DNA of 64,000 nt from positions 2,294,001-2,358,000 of the forward strand of contig OZ219799.1 of assembly GCA_964291275.2 (NCBI GenBank). The letters are read 5' to 3'. Under the pieces are notes generated by a model that did not search any database, was not told where the DNA came from, and saw only the letters and a list, made by a program, of their open reading frames with translations. Within the stretch, counting starts at the first letter, position 1. The number at the start of each line of letters is the position of its first letter. This DNA comes from Bin80 sp964291275. GTDB lineage: Bacteria > Bacteroidota > Rhodothermia > Rhodothermales > Bin80. Positions 17,476-27,800 of this stretch are shown here, one piece after another. The position numbers and the translations under genes were made by a program.

Positions 17476-19143
17476 ATGCAAAAATCGCTTTCTTGCTTTG
17501 CCGCAGTTGTCCTGGTGGTATCACCGGCATTATCGTTTGCCCAGATTGACCTGAGCGGAACTCTCCTGCAGGCAGACGGCACTCCCATGGCCGCAGCCCA
17601 CTTGGTGATTCAGAACAGCCCGCGGGACACAAGTCTGGTTGTTCCGGTGGATACTGCCGGGCGCTTTGCCGTCACCGTAGATGAACCGGGCGGATACGGC
17701 CTGTACGCGACTGGAGTGCATCACGAGACCCTGCAAATGCCATTGATTCTCGCGGATCAGAGGAAAGTGGAACTGCATATTCGTCTCCAGGCCAATGCGT
17801 TTGCCTTGTCTCCGGACATGCTTTACGCGGTGTCGGCAGCGTCTGACGAAGCCGCGCAAATGCAGCGCCAGCAGGACGGGACGTATGCTGTTCGCCTAGA
17901 TGCCTATGCCGATACGCTCGCGTACCGGATCCGCTATGGCTACGAGGCATCTGAATGGCGAAGCGATAAGATGATAGCGGGCACGGTGCAAGACCGCCTT
18001 GTCTTTAACGACTCAGGTCGTTTGTGGGACAGTGAGGGTGATTACTTCAGCGTTGTGGATGTTCATGGCGAACCATTTGTGGACATTACCTATGATCTTT
18101 CGGCCCTTCCGCGGCACGAACTTGGTCCCTCCGTTGCTTCTAACCCGCCTGTGGTCGCGAGGATTGCCCAGGTATATTTCGAGGTAGAGGAGAGGGGACG
18201 GCGTATCGACTCAAGTGACAATTTTCTCCGTATCATGCGTACTGCGAGCCAAGAAAGGGCCGCGGTTAAGGAGCAGATTGCCTTGGAGCAAGATCCCCAT
18301 GTTCGACAGTGGTATCTGCTGCGCTATTTCGACGAATTGCGGCCCTCTTTGTGGCCAAGACATGGCAGGCGTTTGGCCCGAGAGGCCCTTGAGTCCATCC
18401 CAGCGGATTCGCCGTTCTGGTCCTACGAAGCTTGGTATCGTTACGGTGCATCAAACCTAATGTTCAGGATTGCTCGAAAACTAAAAGGCCAGGAATTGCT
18501 CAGTGCCTACGTGCGGCGGGTAATCGAAAAACATCCCGATCCGGATGTTCGTGCGCAGTTTCTCTACCACGGGCTGTATTACGCAGCCAGCGAAGGAGAT
18601 GAGAAGACAAAATGGCTGTACTATTCCATGCTCCAGGATTCGCATGCCGGTACAAGTCATGCAGAAGACGCGCGTCGCGACTTCGACCGGGACAGACAGC
18701 TGCAGGCAGGAAATCCTGTGCCTCAATTTTCTTTTGTCTCGTTTGATGATCCTACCGTAACCATCACGAATGCCGATCTACAAGGCCAAGTGTATCTGCT
18801 CGATTTTTGGGGAACGTGGTGTGCACCTTGTATCAAGGAAATACCTTACTTGGAAGAGGCGTACGATGGATATAGCGATTCCGGGTTCGAAATCCTGAGC
18901 GTTGCATTTCTTGATGGTCCCGAGGATATCGAACAGTTTAGAGAAGACCGCTACCCCATGCCCTGGTTTCATAGCCGTGTAGCGCGGGAAGACGACAGTT
19001 CAGTGAGGGACCTGTTTGAGATCACGAGCTTCCCTAGGCCTGTTCTTGTAGACGAGGACGGTATCATCCTGGCGATCGACGACGAACTACGGGATGGTAA
19101 GCTTCTGGATGTGGTTGGTGCCGCGTACGAGGATGCCAGGTAG
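17476..19143 (+). CDS. TlpA-like thioredoxin-fold protein, exported
   Basis: A 555-residue exported protein. The signal peptide is MQKSLSCFAAVVLVVSPALSFA. Next is a short beta-sandwich/carboxypeptidase-regulatory-like domain (about 24-100), then a long helical middle region. The C-terminal thioredoxin domain (about 420-555) has the redox motif GTWCAPC and a cis-Pro region FPRPVLVDEDG. Such proteins reduce or isomerise disulfides, or serve cytochrome maturation, in the periplasm of Bacteroidota-like bacteria. The exact substrate is unknown. By eye its third codon positions look richer in G and C than those of its neighbours. Confidence 0.85.
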   Translation: MQKSLSCFAAVVLVVSPALSFAQIDLSGTLLQADGTPMAAAHLVIQNSPRDTSLVVPVDTAGRFAVTVDEPGGYGLYATGVHHETLQMPLILADQRKVELHIRLQANAFALSPDMLYAVSAASDEAAQMQRQQDGTYAVRLDAYADTLAYRIRYGYEASEWRSDKMIAGTVQDRLVFNDSGRLWDSEGDYFSVVDVHGEPFVDITYDLSALPRHELGPSVASNPPVVARIAQVYFEVEERGRRIDSSDNFLRIMRTASQERAAVKEQIALEQDPHVRQWYLLRYFDELRPSLWPRHGRRLAREALESIPADSPFWSYEAWYRYGASNLMFRIARKLKGQELLSAYVRRVIEKHPDPDVRAQFLYHGLYYAASEGDEKTKWLYYSMLQDSHAGTSHAEDARRDFDRDRQLQAGNPVPQFSFVSFDDPTVTITNADLQGQVYLLDFWGTWCAPCIKEIPYLEEAYDGYSDSGFEILSVAFLDGPEDIEQFREDRYPMPWFHSRVAREDDSSVRDLFEITSFPRPVLVDEDGIILAIDDELRDGKLLDVVGAAYEDAR

Positions 19144-19419
19144 CGGAGCGGTCCAGCATATATCTCCAAGGACTTGGAAAGGGCGGCAGAATATCCAGAT
19201 CCGCACCAAAATGAGTCATGACGGAGTTCCGTTCCAAAGGAAGATTGTTTGATCATGACTTGCTCATGAATCGTAAAATGATGTTCGGTCAACCCGACAT
19301 AAACAGATCTCTGCTACGTAAGTCCCTCTGCAGTACCGAGATCAGGATACGATTCTAGGACAAATATGGTAATCTGCTAGGCACTATCTTATTTCGCGCA
19401 GAGATTAGGATAGTGTATT

Positions 19420-20757
19420 ATGGATAAGCGAACTTTTTTGCAGACCACAGCCGTACTGATCGGAGGGGGAGTAGTGGTCCCATTTTGGGGATGCACGCCG
19501 CGTGTGCCGACAAGAACCAATTGGGCCGGTAACCTTACCTACTCAACTAATCAGCTGTATCGTCCGGGAACGGTGGAAGAAGTACAGGAAGTAGTCCGAC
19601 GAGCTGCTCGCGTACGTCCCCTCGGTTCCAGGCATTGCTTCAACACCATTGCAGATAGTCAGCATGCTCAGTTGTCTCTTGAGCTGCTCCCCCGTGAAAT
19701 CACCTTTGATGCGGGGACTGTATCGGTTCCGGGAAGCATGCGGTACGGTGAACTCATCCCATTCCTGGATGAACGGGGCGTTGCACTACATAACCTAGCC
19801 TCGCTTCCGCATATCTCAGTTGCAGGGGCATGTGCAACGGCCACACATGGTTCCGGCATTACTCAGGGTAACTTGGCAAGCGCCGTTCAGGGCATGGAGA
19901 TGGTGACTGCGTCCGGGGAGCTTGTGTCCCTGTCACGCGAAACCGATGGTCAGCGGTTTGCGGGGGCGGTTGTTGGGTTAGGAAGTCTTGGTGTGGTGAC
20001 TCGTGTGGCGCTCAGAACCGAGCCAAGCTATAATATTAGGCAGCACGTTTACTTGGACGTCCCATTGGATTCCATTGGGCAGTACTTCGAAGAAATCTCT
20101 GCCCTGGCATACAGTGTTAGCATCTTCACCGACTGGCAGACCACAGAATCCACACAAATCTGGCTTAAAGAGCGGGCAGTCGAAGGAATGGAGCCCGTGG
20201 AACAGGAACTCTTTGGTGGACGACTTGCCGACCGCAAAGTTCATCCGGTACTGGCATTGTCTGCGGAAGCATGTACTGAACAGATGGGGGCTGTTGCTCC
20301 GTGGCACGCTTTGCTGCCTCATTTTAAGATGGAATTCACACCGAGCAGTGGGGAAGAGTTACAGACTGAATTCTTTGTGGCCAAGGAGAATGCGCCGGCG
20401 GTTGTAGAGGTTCTTCGCAGCATGTCGGACCGGCTGAATCCGCTACTCATGATCAGTGAAGTGCGTTCGATCAAATCAGATGACCTATGGATGAGTACTG
20501 CATATGGCCGGGATAGCGTTGCTTTTCATTTTACATGGTATCAGGATTGGGAAGCACTGCAGGCGCTGTTGCCCGCACTTGAAGAAGCACTGCATCCGTT
20601 CGATATACGGCCCCACTGGGGCAAGAACTTTGGCATGGAGCCAGCTGTGCTCAGGTCACGCTACGAGAGATTGAACGATTTTCGCGCACTGGTGGGTGAA
20701 TTCGATCCATCCGGGGAGTTCAGGAACGAGTTCACACAACGATATCTGTTTGGGTGA
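19420..20757 (+). CDS. FAD-binding oxidase, alditol/lactone oxidase type
   Basis: A 445-residue member of the VAO family. The FAD-binding domain carries NWAGNLTYSTNQLYRPGTVEEVQEVV, then VRPLGSRHCFN, whose His is the likely covalent flavin attachment site in alditol oxidases. Next come HISVAGACATATHGSG and VVGLGSLGVVTRV. The C-terminal domain ends in FDPSGEFRNEFTQRYLF. The N-terminus (MDKRTFLQTTAVLIGGGVVVPFWGC) looks like an export or lipoprotein signal, which suggests a periplasmic or membrane-bound enzyme. Xylitol, sorbitol or aldonolactone substrates are possible. Confidence 0.85.
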   Translation: MDKRTFLQTTAVLIGGGVVVPFWGCTPRVPTRTNWAGNLTYSTNQLYRPGTVEEVQEVVRRAARVRPLGSRHCFNTIADSQHAQLSLELLPREITFDAGTVSVPGSMRYGELIPFLDERGVALHNLASLPHISVAGACATATHGSGITQGNLASAVQGMEMVTASGELVSLSRETDGQRFAGAVVGLGSLGVVTRVALRTEPSYNIRQHVYLDVPLDSIGQYFEEISALAYSVSIFTDWQTTESTQIWLKERAVEGMEPVEQELFGGRLADRKVHPVLALSAEACTEQMGAVAPWHALLPHFKMEFTPSSGEELQTEFFVAKENAPAVVEVLRSMSDRLNPLLMISEVRSIKSDDLWMSTAYGRDSVAFHFTWYQDWEALQALLPALEEALHPFDIRPHWGKNFGMEPAVLRSRYERLNDFRALVGEFDPSGEFRNEFTQRYLFG

Positions 20758-20844
20758 TTCGCTCACTGACAACCTTCGAATCCCCGGATGACGTGGTTGT
20801 GAGATATTCGGGATATGCCGAGTACGAATCCCGCAAGCTACATG

Positions 20845-21834
20845 TCACAATACAACCTCGGTGCCTAGGTCCTCTTGCCGGGCACGCTCTTCCAGGAAGC
20901 TGGCAACTACTAGGTCCTGAATGGCATTCCCCACCGACTTGAAGAAGGTAATCTCTGAATCACTAGTGCGGCTTGCCACATTTCCTATCAGAATATCCCC
21001 CAACTCAGCGTAAATGTGGGACTCGTCGAAATCCCCCCGACGAATTGGCACAACCAGGTCCCCTGCTTCCTGAAGGCACGCCTCACGCTGATCCACAACA
21101 ACCTTGGCGTTTGCAACCGTTTGGGCGGGGATTTCAGTCATGTCAGGTCTGTAGGAGCCAATTCCGTTAATGTGTGTACCTGGTGCAATATGTTCGGCTG
21201 CAAAAACGGGGGTCAGGGATGTGGTAGCCGTGCAGACAACATCAGCCTCGGCAAGCTCTTCTGGTGCCTTGGCCCTTGCTGTCTCTACACCATATTGTTG
21301 TTCTATTTTTTTCACGAATGCCTCCGTATTCTCAAGCGAACGGCCGAAGACGATTACTTTTTTGATCGGTCGCACTGTACACACCGCTTCCAGTTGTGTA
21401 TTTGCCTGGATCCCGGTGCCAAACATTGCCAGAACGGATGATGATGGGCGAGACAAGACCTCCGTTGCCAGTCCTGTGCCCGCACCTGTTCGTAGAGACG
21501 TGATAAACTCACCGTCCATGAAGGCGAGGGGAATGCCCGTTTGAGCGTCACTTACCATGACTACTGCATGGATGAATGGTAATCTGCGTTCGGGATTATC
21601 TGGGCTCAGGTTAACGACTTTCAGGCCGACCTGTCCATGATCCGGAGAATACACAGGCATGAACAATGAACGTCCACCATGCTCTTCAAGTGGCATATTC
21701 ATGCGTATAGGAACGCTTGCACGTCCAGAAGAAAGTGCGATGAAACCATCGTGCATCAGATCGATGGCCTTGCGCATGGTGATCGCTGACGCGATATCCT
21801 CTCTCGAGAGTATTCGAATGGTGGGCATGATCAC
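20845..21834 (-). CDS. Ornithine cyclodeaminase/mu-crystallin family, likely Δ1-pyrroline-2-carboxylate reductase
   Basis: A 329-residue NAD(P)-binding protein of the OCD/mu-crystallin family. It has the substrate-side SVPIRMNMPLEEHGGRSLFMPVYS, the Rossmann segment VLAMFGTGIQANTQLEAV and the INGIGSYRPDMTEIP motif. Its start lies one base after the end of a gene for a proline racemase-family enzyme that has Thr at the second catalytic position. That pairing is the known two-step route from trans-3-hydroxy-L-proline to L-proline. The reductase role is inferred from this context; true ornithine cyclodeaminase activity is the alternative. It may begin at the second Met (21828). Confidence 0.87.
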   Translation of the reverse strand: MIMPTIRILSREDIASAITMRKAIDLMHDGFIALSSGRASVPIRMNMPLEEHGGRSLFMPVYSPDHGQVGLKVVNLSPDNPERRLPFIHAVVMVSDAQTGIPLAFMDGEFITSLRTGAGTGLATEVLSRPSSSVLAMFGTGIQANTQLEAVCTVRPIKKVIVFGRSLENTEAFVKKIEQQYGVETARAKAPEELAEADVVCTATTSLTPVFAAEHIAPGTHINGIGSYRPDMTEIPAQTVANAKVVVDQREACLQEAGDLVVPIRRGDFDESHIYAELGDILIGNVASRTSDSEITFFKSVGNAIQDLVVASFLEERARQEDLGTEVVL

Positions 21835-21835
21835 G

Positions 21836-22882
21836 CTATCGTAGAATGAAACCGTTTTTCAGGGGATCCTTTGGATCCAGAATAAATGCGTGTTGACCGG
21901 TAATGAAGGCGCGTCCTTCGATTTCCGGTACGACAGTGCGGTGCTTGCTATTTCTAGATGTACTTGTTTGCACGATTGCTCCCTCAAAGGAACTGCCGAT
22001 AATACTCTCAATTCTTATGCATTCACCAACCCCGAGCAGTCCTTTTTCATGTAGCACTGCAAGTCGTCCACTCACGCCGGTGCCTGTCGGGCTACGGTCA
22101 ACCTCGCCGTCCGCAAAGACACAGACGTGGCGGCTGTGCGCATTTGTTGACTCGGCAGGGCCAGTGAAGATCGTTCCGTATAGGAAACCCAGATCGGGTT
22201 CGGATGGATGGTCGATAGGCATACTTGCCACAACAGCCTGCTTAATCATTTTCCCTGCGCGGATCAACTTGCTGTAATAGGTCGGTGTTGTTTTCAGTCC
22301 CACCTCACTGACCGATACATACGCATAGTATGCGCCGCCAAAGCCTATGTCGTACAGGACAGGTCCGAATTCAGGTACGACGACAGTTTTATTGATTGTA
22401 TAGGCGTAGGAAGAGACATTTCTGAATCGGACTGATTCGACGCTACCGTTTTTAATACGTGCCCATGCGGTTACTGGACCGGCAGGGGTATCAATTTCTA
22501 TCTGCGTCTCAGGTTCGGACTTTGGGAGCATCCCTGTTTCGATAACCACTTTTGTTACGGCGATAATGCCGTGACCGCACATCGTGCTGTACCCCTCGTT
22601 ATGCATGAAGAGTACTCCAAAGTCGGCATTATTCCGAATCGGTTCGGTGATTAAGCATCCGTACATGTCTGCATGTCCCCGAGGCTCCCATATCAGGGCG
22701 GTACGGAGTGCATCATAATTTTCTTCCAGGTCTCGTCGACGTGCCAGTATGGTATTGCCTGCTGGTTGCGGGTAGCCCGCGAGAATTACGCGCAGAGGCT
22801 CGCCTTCGGTATGCGCGTCAATGCAGTTGATCACAAGCCCATTTGGGCGCCAGCTGTTTACTGCATCAAAATCGAGTTTCAT
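21836..22882 (-). CDS. Trans-3-hydroxy-L-proline dehydratase (proline racemase family)
   Basis: A 348-residue proline racemase-fold protein. The first catalytic Cys is Cys102 in STMCGHGI. In the second motif, DRSPTGTG, the Cys of racemases and 4-hydroxyproline epimerases is replaced by Thr266. The Cys/Thr pair is the mark of trans-3-hydroxy-L-proline dehydratases, such as the human L3HYPDH enzyme. The product, Δ1-pyrroline-2-carboxylate, would be reduced by the adjacent OCD-family enzyme. The two genes are one base apart in an operon. Confidence 0.88.
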   Translation of the reverse strand: MKLDFDAVNSWRPNGLVINCIDAHTEGEPLRVILAGYPQPAGNTILARRRDLEENYDALRTALIWEPRGHADMYGCLITEPIRNNADFGVLFMHNEGYSTMCGHGIIAVTKVVIETGMLPKSEPETQIEIDTPAGPVTAWARIKNGSVESVRFRNVSSYAYTINKTVVVPEFGPVLYDIGFGGAYYAYVSVSEVGLKTTPTYYSKLIRAGKMIKQAVVASMPIDHPSEPDLGFLYGTIFTGPAESTNAHSRHVCVFADGEVDRSPTGTGVSGRLAVLHEKGLLGVGECIRIESIIGSSFEGAIVQTSTSRNSKHRTVVPEIEGRAFITGQHAFILDPKDPLKNGFILR

Positions 22883-23148
22883 TGCATCGCGAGATTATTA
22901 CACGCTATTCTTCACGTCAAACAAAAAACTGCTATAACCGGTTCAGATAGCATTACAATCGGGCTACTGATTGTTATCGGGCAATAATTTGCAGGGTTTG
23001 GAAAAGGGGATGGTTTTATATCGACTGGCTATCGCCTTACCTGCGGGCAGACCTGCGAAGAATCATTCGGCGGGTTATTATTGTCGTGCGGGTGCATATA
23101 GCACGCAGTGTAACACGGATATTTGCGTATTCCGAAACGAGTACTTTA

Positions 23149-23328
23149 TCAACGGCCTGCTAGGCGTTTCTCTAGTTTCTTTTTCCGCTCAACTTCTTCT
23201 CGTTCAAGCTGGGCTCTGCTATCCAGTCGCCTGCGATTCCATTCGCTTAAACTTGGTGTACCTGACACGATCTGCTCCACTTTGTCGTCGGACAGTGGCT
23301 TCTCCCACCCTTTCTGTACCCAGATGGA
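23149..23328 (-). pseudogene. Fragment of a second NACHT-nuclease gene
   Basis: The reverse strand encodes about 59 residues (SIWVQKGWEKPLSDDKVEQI then VSGTPSLSEWNRRRLDSRAQ then LEREEVERKKKLEKR) ending at a TGA. It matches residues about 729-790 of the big protein at 24839-29074 at roughly four of five positions, and the DNA is also closely similar. In-frame TAGs precede it and neither the ATPase nor the nuclease part is nearby. It is thus a relic of a duplicated or replaced copy of that gene. Confidence 0.85.
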
Positions 23329-23515
23329 CTACTATTGTCTCGGACTGAGCTTAATGGGACCAGTAGAAGAGACCAGAGTACTCAATGAAATGTTGAAGCA
23401 AAGGACTACACGGACACACTCTCGCAAAATGCGAGTATATGGTCTAGAAGTTGTAGCCCATTGAACTGATGTCTAATGCCAATGACTCTAGTTCCCGATC
23501 CTGAACCCGCCCCCA

Positions 23516-24250
23516 ATGAGAAAGCCACGCAAGCCTATCAGACCGCCCCTTATGCAAGCGGAGCAGTTTGTGAACGACAGTAGGAGAAAAGATCGTAAAA
23601 GCGCTGAGAAACGCAGGAGGAGAGAGGAAACCGAACACCATGCAGATTTTATGGAAAAAATACGCCAGGCCGGGGTCAACCTCGTCGTGGTTAATCCCCA
23701 TTCCGTTGCGTTGCGAAAAGCAGGGCATTTCGTGCCATTCCCCGCGGACATGCCGTGGCTCGTGGAGCAGGTCAAAGTGTACGCTGCCGTACTTGCCCTG
23801 CGGAGTCGGTCGGGTATTTTCGCAGATCACGAGATATTATTAGCAGATGCGAAGACGAAAATAGAACGCGTTACACGGGCCCACGAACTTCTGTGTCAAG
23901 CGACAGAAACCTTAGAGGAAGCCCAAAGAACCGCATTTCGGGCCTTGCCAGGAAAAGCAGGATTCGCGAATTTCCTCGCCGAAGTTGGAGCAACAGGGAA
24001 GGAATTCTGGCATCCTGATGATGCAAGCGAAAAGTTGAACAATACCATGATGGCCATGAAAGCCAAGGGCGAGCAAGTCCCAGAGAAGTTTCAGCAAGCA
24101 TATGAAGATGCGGCAAACCATATCGGAACATTCTTGCTCGCCATGATCACCTACTATACTACCATTGCGGAGGCTTACAGACACCTCGACGGAGGAGAAT
24201 CTCTCGCACAAATCAAAGTGCTGTTAGCCACTATTCCTCCCACAAATTAA
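23516..24250 (+). CDS. Hypothetical protein, helical
   Basis: A 244-residue protein that was not recognised. The first 50 residues are strongly basic (NDSRRKDRKSAEKRRRREE). The rest is mostly helical, with VNLVVVNPHSVALRKAGHFVPFPADMPWLVEQVKVY and a long amphipathic stretch at about 115-235. No membrane segment, signal peptide or catalytic motif is visible. It lies in the accessory region between the NACHT-gene relic and a broken lolC/E gene, pointing toward the NACHT operon, so a defence link is possible but unsupported. Confidence 0.55.
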   Translation: MRKPRKPIRPPLMQAEQFVNDSRRKDRKSAEKRRRREETEHHADFMEKIRQAGVNLVVVNPHSVALRKAGHFVPFPADMPWLVEQVKVYAAVLALRSRSGIFADHEILLADAKTKIERVTRAHELLCQATETLEEAQRTAFRALPGKAGFANFLAEVGATGKEFWHPDDASEKLNNTMMAMKAKGEQVPEKFQQAYEDAANHIGTFLLAMITYYTTIAEAYRHLDGGESLAQIKVLLATIPPTN

Positions 24251-24309
24251 ATTGGACGAAGGCCCCGAAAATTTTATAGTCTAACGAGTATGTTCGTGGT
24301 GCACATGGT

Positions 24310-24750
24310 GGAGTGGGTGGGAACAAATTTATACGATTCGTCGCCTACATCGCAATAGTCGGTGCATCACTCGGTGTTGCCACTCTGCTTCTAGCTCTTG
24401 GGTCGTACGTAGCTTCAGTGAAAAGATCGAAACCAAGATTACGAGGTGCGGTGCCCACGTACAGGTTGAGAACATCCGGCATGCTCCGCTGGATTAGCTC
24501 TCTGATCTCATGACTGAGATCAGAGAGCACGACGCCTTCGTTTCTGTCAGCCAGTGGTCACTGAGTTGGTATGCTTCGCAGATCCAGCCAAGAAATTGAT
24601 GGAGTCGGCTTATGGGGAACGGATCAGCTTCCTGTTTATCTGGAAGAGAATATCACCAGCCGTTCAAGTAGCTTTGAATCAATGACAATCCCGGGTCCTG
24701 TGATTGGCAACCGTCTTGCTGAACCCTTGTCATTCAATTGGCGACTGCCT
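24310..24750 (+). pseudogene. Decayed LolC/LolE-type lipoprotein-release permease
   Basis: Three frames together spell the N-terminal part of a LolC/E (FtsX-fold) permease. Frame one gives GGNKFIRFVAYIAIVGASLGVATLLLAL. A shifted frame gives VRSFSEKIETKIT followed by CGAHVQVENIRHAPLD. A further frame gives LRRSSQEIDGVGLWGTDQLP then VYLEENITSRSSSFE and PGPVIGNRLAEPLSF. The gene is broken by at least two frameshifts and an in-frame TAG, and the C-terminal two thirds are absent. It is a non-functional remnant, possibly from insertion of the neighbouring accessory genes. Confidence 0.85.
24497..24528. repeat. Perfect 14-bp inverted repeat, 4-base loop
   Basis: GCTCTCTGATCTCA and TGAGATCAGAGAGC flank the loop TGAC and would form a perfect stem. 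It lies inside the broken lolC/E gene. No T-run follows, so it is not a classical terminator. Confidence 0.75.
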
Positions 24751-24838
24751 AACCTTGCTCTCCACGAGGAACTTAGGCAATACCGAAGCACTCCTTACTG
24801 CACGTGATTCGCTGTGGGGTTGTGAAGAGTGGGTAATT

Positions 24839-27800
24839 CTAAAAACTTGAAAGTGACCCAAGGTCTGATTTAAGCAAGTTATTTTCGTCCGCTGCATATT
24901 TACCGACTAGGCTTACATCAATTACAACGATATGGATTCTCTTGTCGAGCATCGGGTCAAGTTGTCTTTTGAGCATTGACTTCAATTCTTCCGGCTTATT
25001 CGGAACCCCACCGCTGGGTGACAGCCATTTCATATACTTTCGATCTGCACCAAACCATAAAACCAGATAAATCCCATAACCGTCAGAATTGGGATCGCGC
25101 GTGTATTTCGGTATGAGTTGCTCGCTAATTCCGCGCCATATCTCCCGATGTGAGTTCTTTTTTATTTCAATGGGAACTGAGAGGTTGGCCCCGTACGATA
25201 CACGGATATCTGCTCTCTTTTCATCTGCATACCTTCCCTCTGGTTGAGCGTCAATATCGTGTTGGCTGAGAGTTTCTTTCAGATCTGAAAGCAGTACATC
25301 GCGGCAATAGTTTTCGTCCCGGGGGTATGTGGGTTTTTTAGTTTCACGATCCCAATACCAATATTGACTCCAATCGTTGGTCTGCCCATTACGAATACGA
25401 TCTGCCAGCTCTTCAAGGACATTAGTTGTTAGAGCAGCAAGGTCGGCGGCACTTGCAGGTGGGCCACCTTGGAGAGTTCTCTGAACTTGTTCAATACTGA
25501 AATCCTGTCGTTTAGCTGCGCGGCTATTCCATGCCTGTGCTTCCCGAGCTCGACTAATCTCTTGTCTCCAGGTAGTCAGGCCGGGATCGTCAGTCAGCAA
25601 AGTAAGTGTCTCTGCCGCATCGTCATCGCTGCGCCTGCCAAGTTCTTCAATCCATGGGGTAAGGGGGGACAAGTTATCTTTCATTCCGTTACCAAGAACG
25701 TAAGGCCCTTCCCGAAAAACGAAACTTTGTCCCCGTTTACCTAACGCTTGGATAAGCGAAGATAGTTCTTCTGGTTGCCAATCACTCATATCCCTGAAGA
25801 TGAATTCTCTGCTGCCACTCGTTATTAGAAAATCAAAGACATGGCGTATACGGGGCTCCCCCCCAGTAGAAAGAAAATCTATCAGCAACGGACGACAATG
25901 ATCTTTGGCAACAGACAGTCCTGCACAAAGCCAATATGCTTTTTGGCCTATATCCATATCTTTACGATTCAATCGTTTTAAGACAATTTTTCGTAAATCT
26001 TCGGTGGACATGCTGCCAGCTAGAATAACACTCCAGAGGACGACGCGAAGCGAGTTCAGTTGGTCCCTGCTGCACCTGGTAGGGAAGACCGTGAACATCC
26101 GGCTCACAGCAAGTTGTGCAATTCGGGAATATGCCTGATCGTAAGCCATCTTATACAAATACTCATTCGGCAACAATCTGGCGCGAACACAAGCGTTATG
26201 AATAGCAACGAGTGAATCGGCTACAGCCTCTGGGTATCGTGTTAGAGCTTGGTCAAACCACGTTTCAGGGTAATTAGACTTGACGTTGTTCTTGCCTATC
26301 TGATTGTACAGACCAGGTATATCTGTAACGAGGTAAAACCCCAGTAACCGCCGAATTCCTTTATCATTTAGACGATTTAGAACCGTGCCTGTCTCGTACT
26401 CCTCCTCCTGTATTCCGGCTAAGAAGGGGCGTGCAAAATACGACCGCCGGTTGTTCTCGTGAAGTTCAGCGATTTGTTCAAGATCCGGTAGGTCATCACG
26501 GTTCAATAGACTTCGAAATCCTTCAAGTGTCGCTTGGACAAGGCTTTGGTCGCCGTTCATGTAGGATTCTAGGGAAGTCCTTGGATTATTGTCTTGGTTA
26601 ATTGATCCAGAGAAATAGATATGAGCAAGCTGGTCTAGCAGTACAGGTGAGCAGCGCCCCTTTGCTAATTCGGTTTTTTGTTGCCGTATAGGTTCAAGTT
26701 CTTTTCGTCTCCGTTCGAGAAAGGCAGCTCGGCGTTTCTCTCGTTTCTTTTTCCGCTCAACTTCCTCGCGTTCAAGCTGAACTCTGCTACTTAGCCGCTT
26801 TCGGTTCCATTCGCTTAAGCCCGGTGTACCTGACACGATCTGCTCTACTTTGTCGTCGGACAGTGGCTTTCCCCATCCTTCCCATATCCAGACGGACCAC
26901 CATGCAAGCCTCTCCGCTGCTATGGGGTATGTGTCCCAGAGCTCTGCCGCACGGGCAAGACACCATGTACGAAATCCGGGTGGTGTATTCTTGCCCACGA
27001 ACTTAAGTCCTATCGTATTGTCGCTATTGATCTCGGATTCCTGTGTGAGCAGGTCGTGTTCAATGAGGGCATACTGTTCTTCTTTTCGTTGACCCAGCCA
27101 ATTACGGATTTTTTCATTCGCTTCAGGATCATCCTGACCAATTAAATCATCTGAGCTATGTATCGGAATTAGATTAGATGTATCATCATCAAATTCAACA
27201 AGTTCGAACCAGCGATATAGTTCAGGGAAATCCAGCTTATCTCCAGATAACTCCAGTCCTCGTGCAAGAAGTTTGAGTACAGTATCCGCAAGGTTGTATC
27301 GTTCTAATTTCGGGATGACTTTGGAAGCGTGATTACAAAGAGAGTTGATCAATTCTCTAATTTGTTCTTCATTTGATCTGGCTGCTATATCCACCATCCA
27401 GAAGTATGGGTAAGCCGGGGGATATTCCTCAACAGGCCCGGTTGGTAGATAATCCCATACCTCCGAAGGCTGTAATTCACCGGGATATAAGAATTCCAGC
27501 ACCATCCCACGTAGACTAGTTTCTTCATCCAGCAACCTATTTTTTGCCAAGTCTTCAAGGATTTCCCGCAGAGTTATACCGCGCTTTGGAGTATCCATAA
27601 GCATCCGGTTCAGCACGCGAAGAGCCTGGCGGCGAACACTTCCATTCCAACTATGATCGTAAACGATCTGCAACAGTTTTCTGTGTTCGTTTCTCAACTG
27701 TTCTTCTAGGATGGCTTGCTCGTTCATGCCCGCACTATGGTGCACCTGATAAACGCCTCTAAGGAGTTCGTAAACGAGTGTTTGCCTTCTGTTTGTGCGT

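Noticed and set aside
23123..23464. Forward 113-codon frame near the NACHT relic
   Set aside because: Most of it is the antisense of the relic's charged segment. The end (MGPVEETRVLNEMLKQRTTR) looks somewhat coding but could not be tied to any family.
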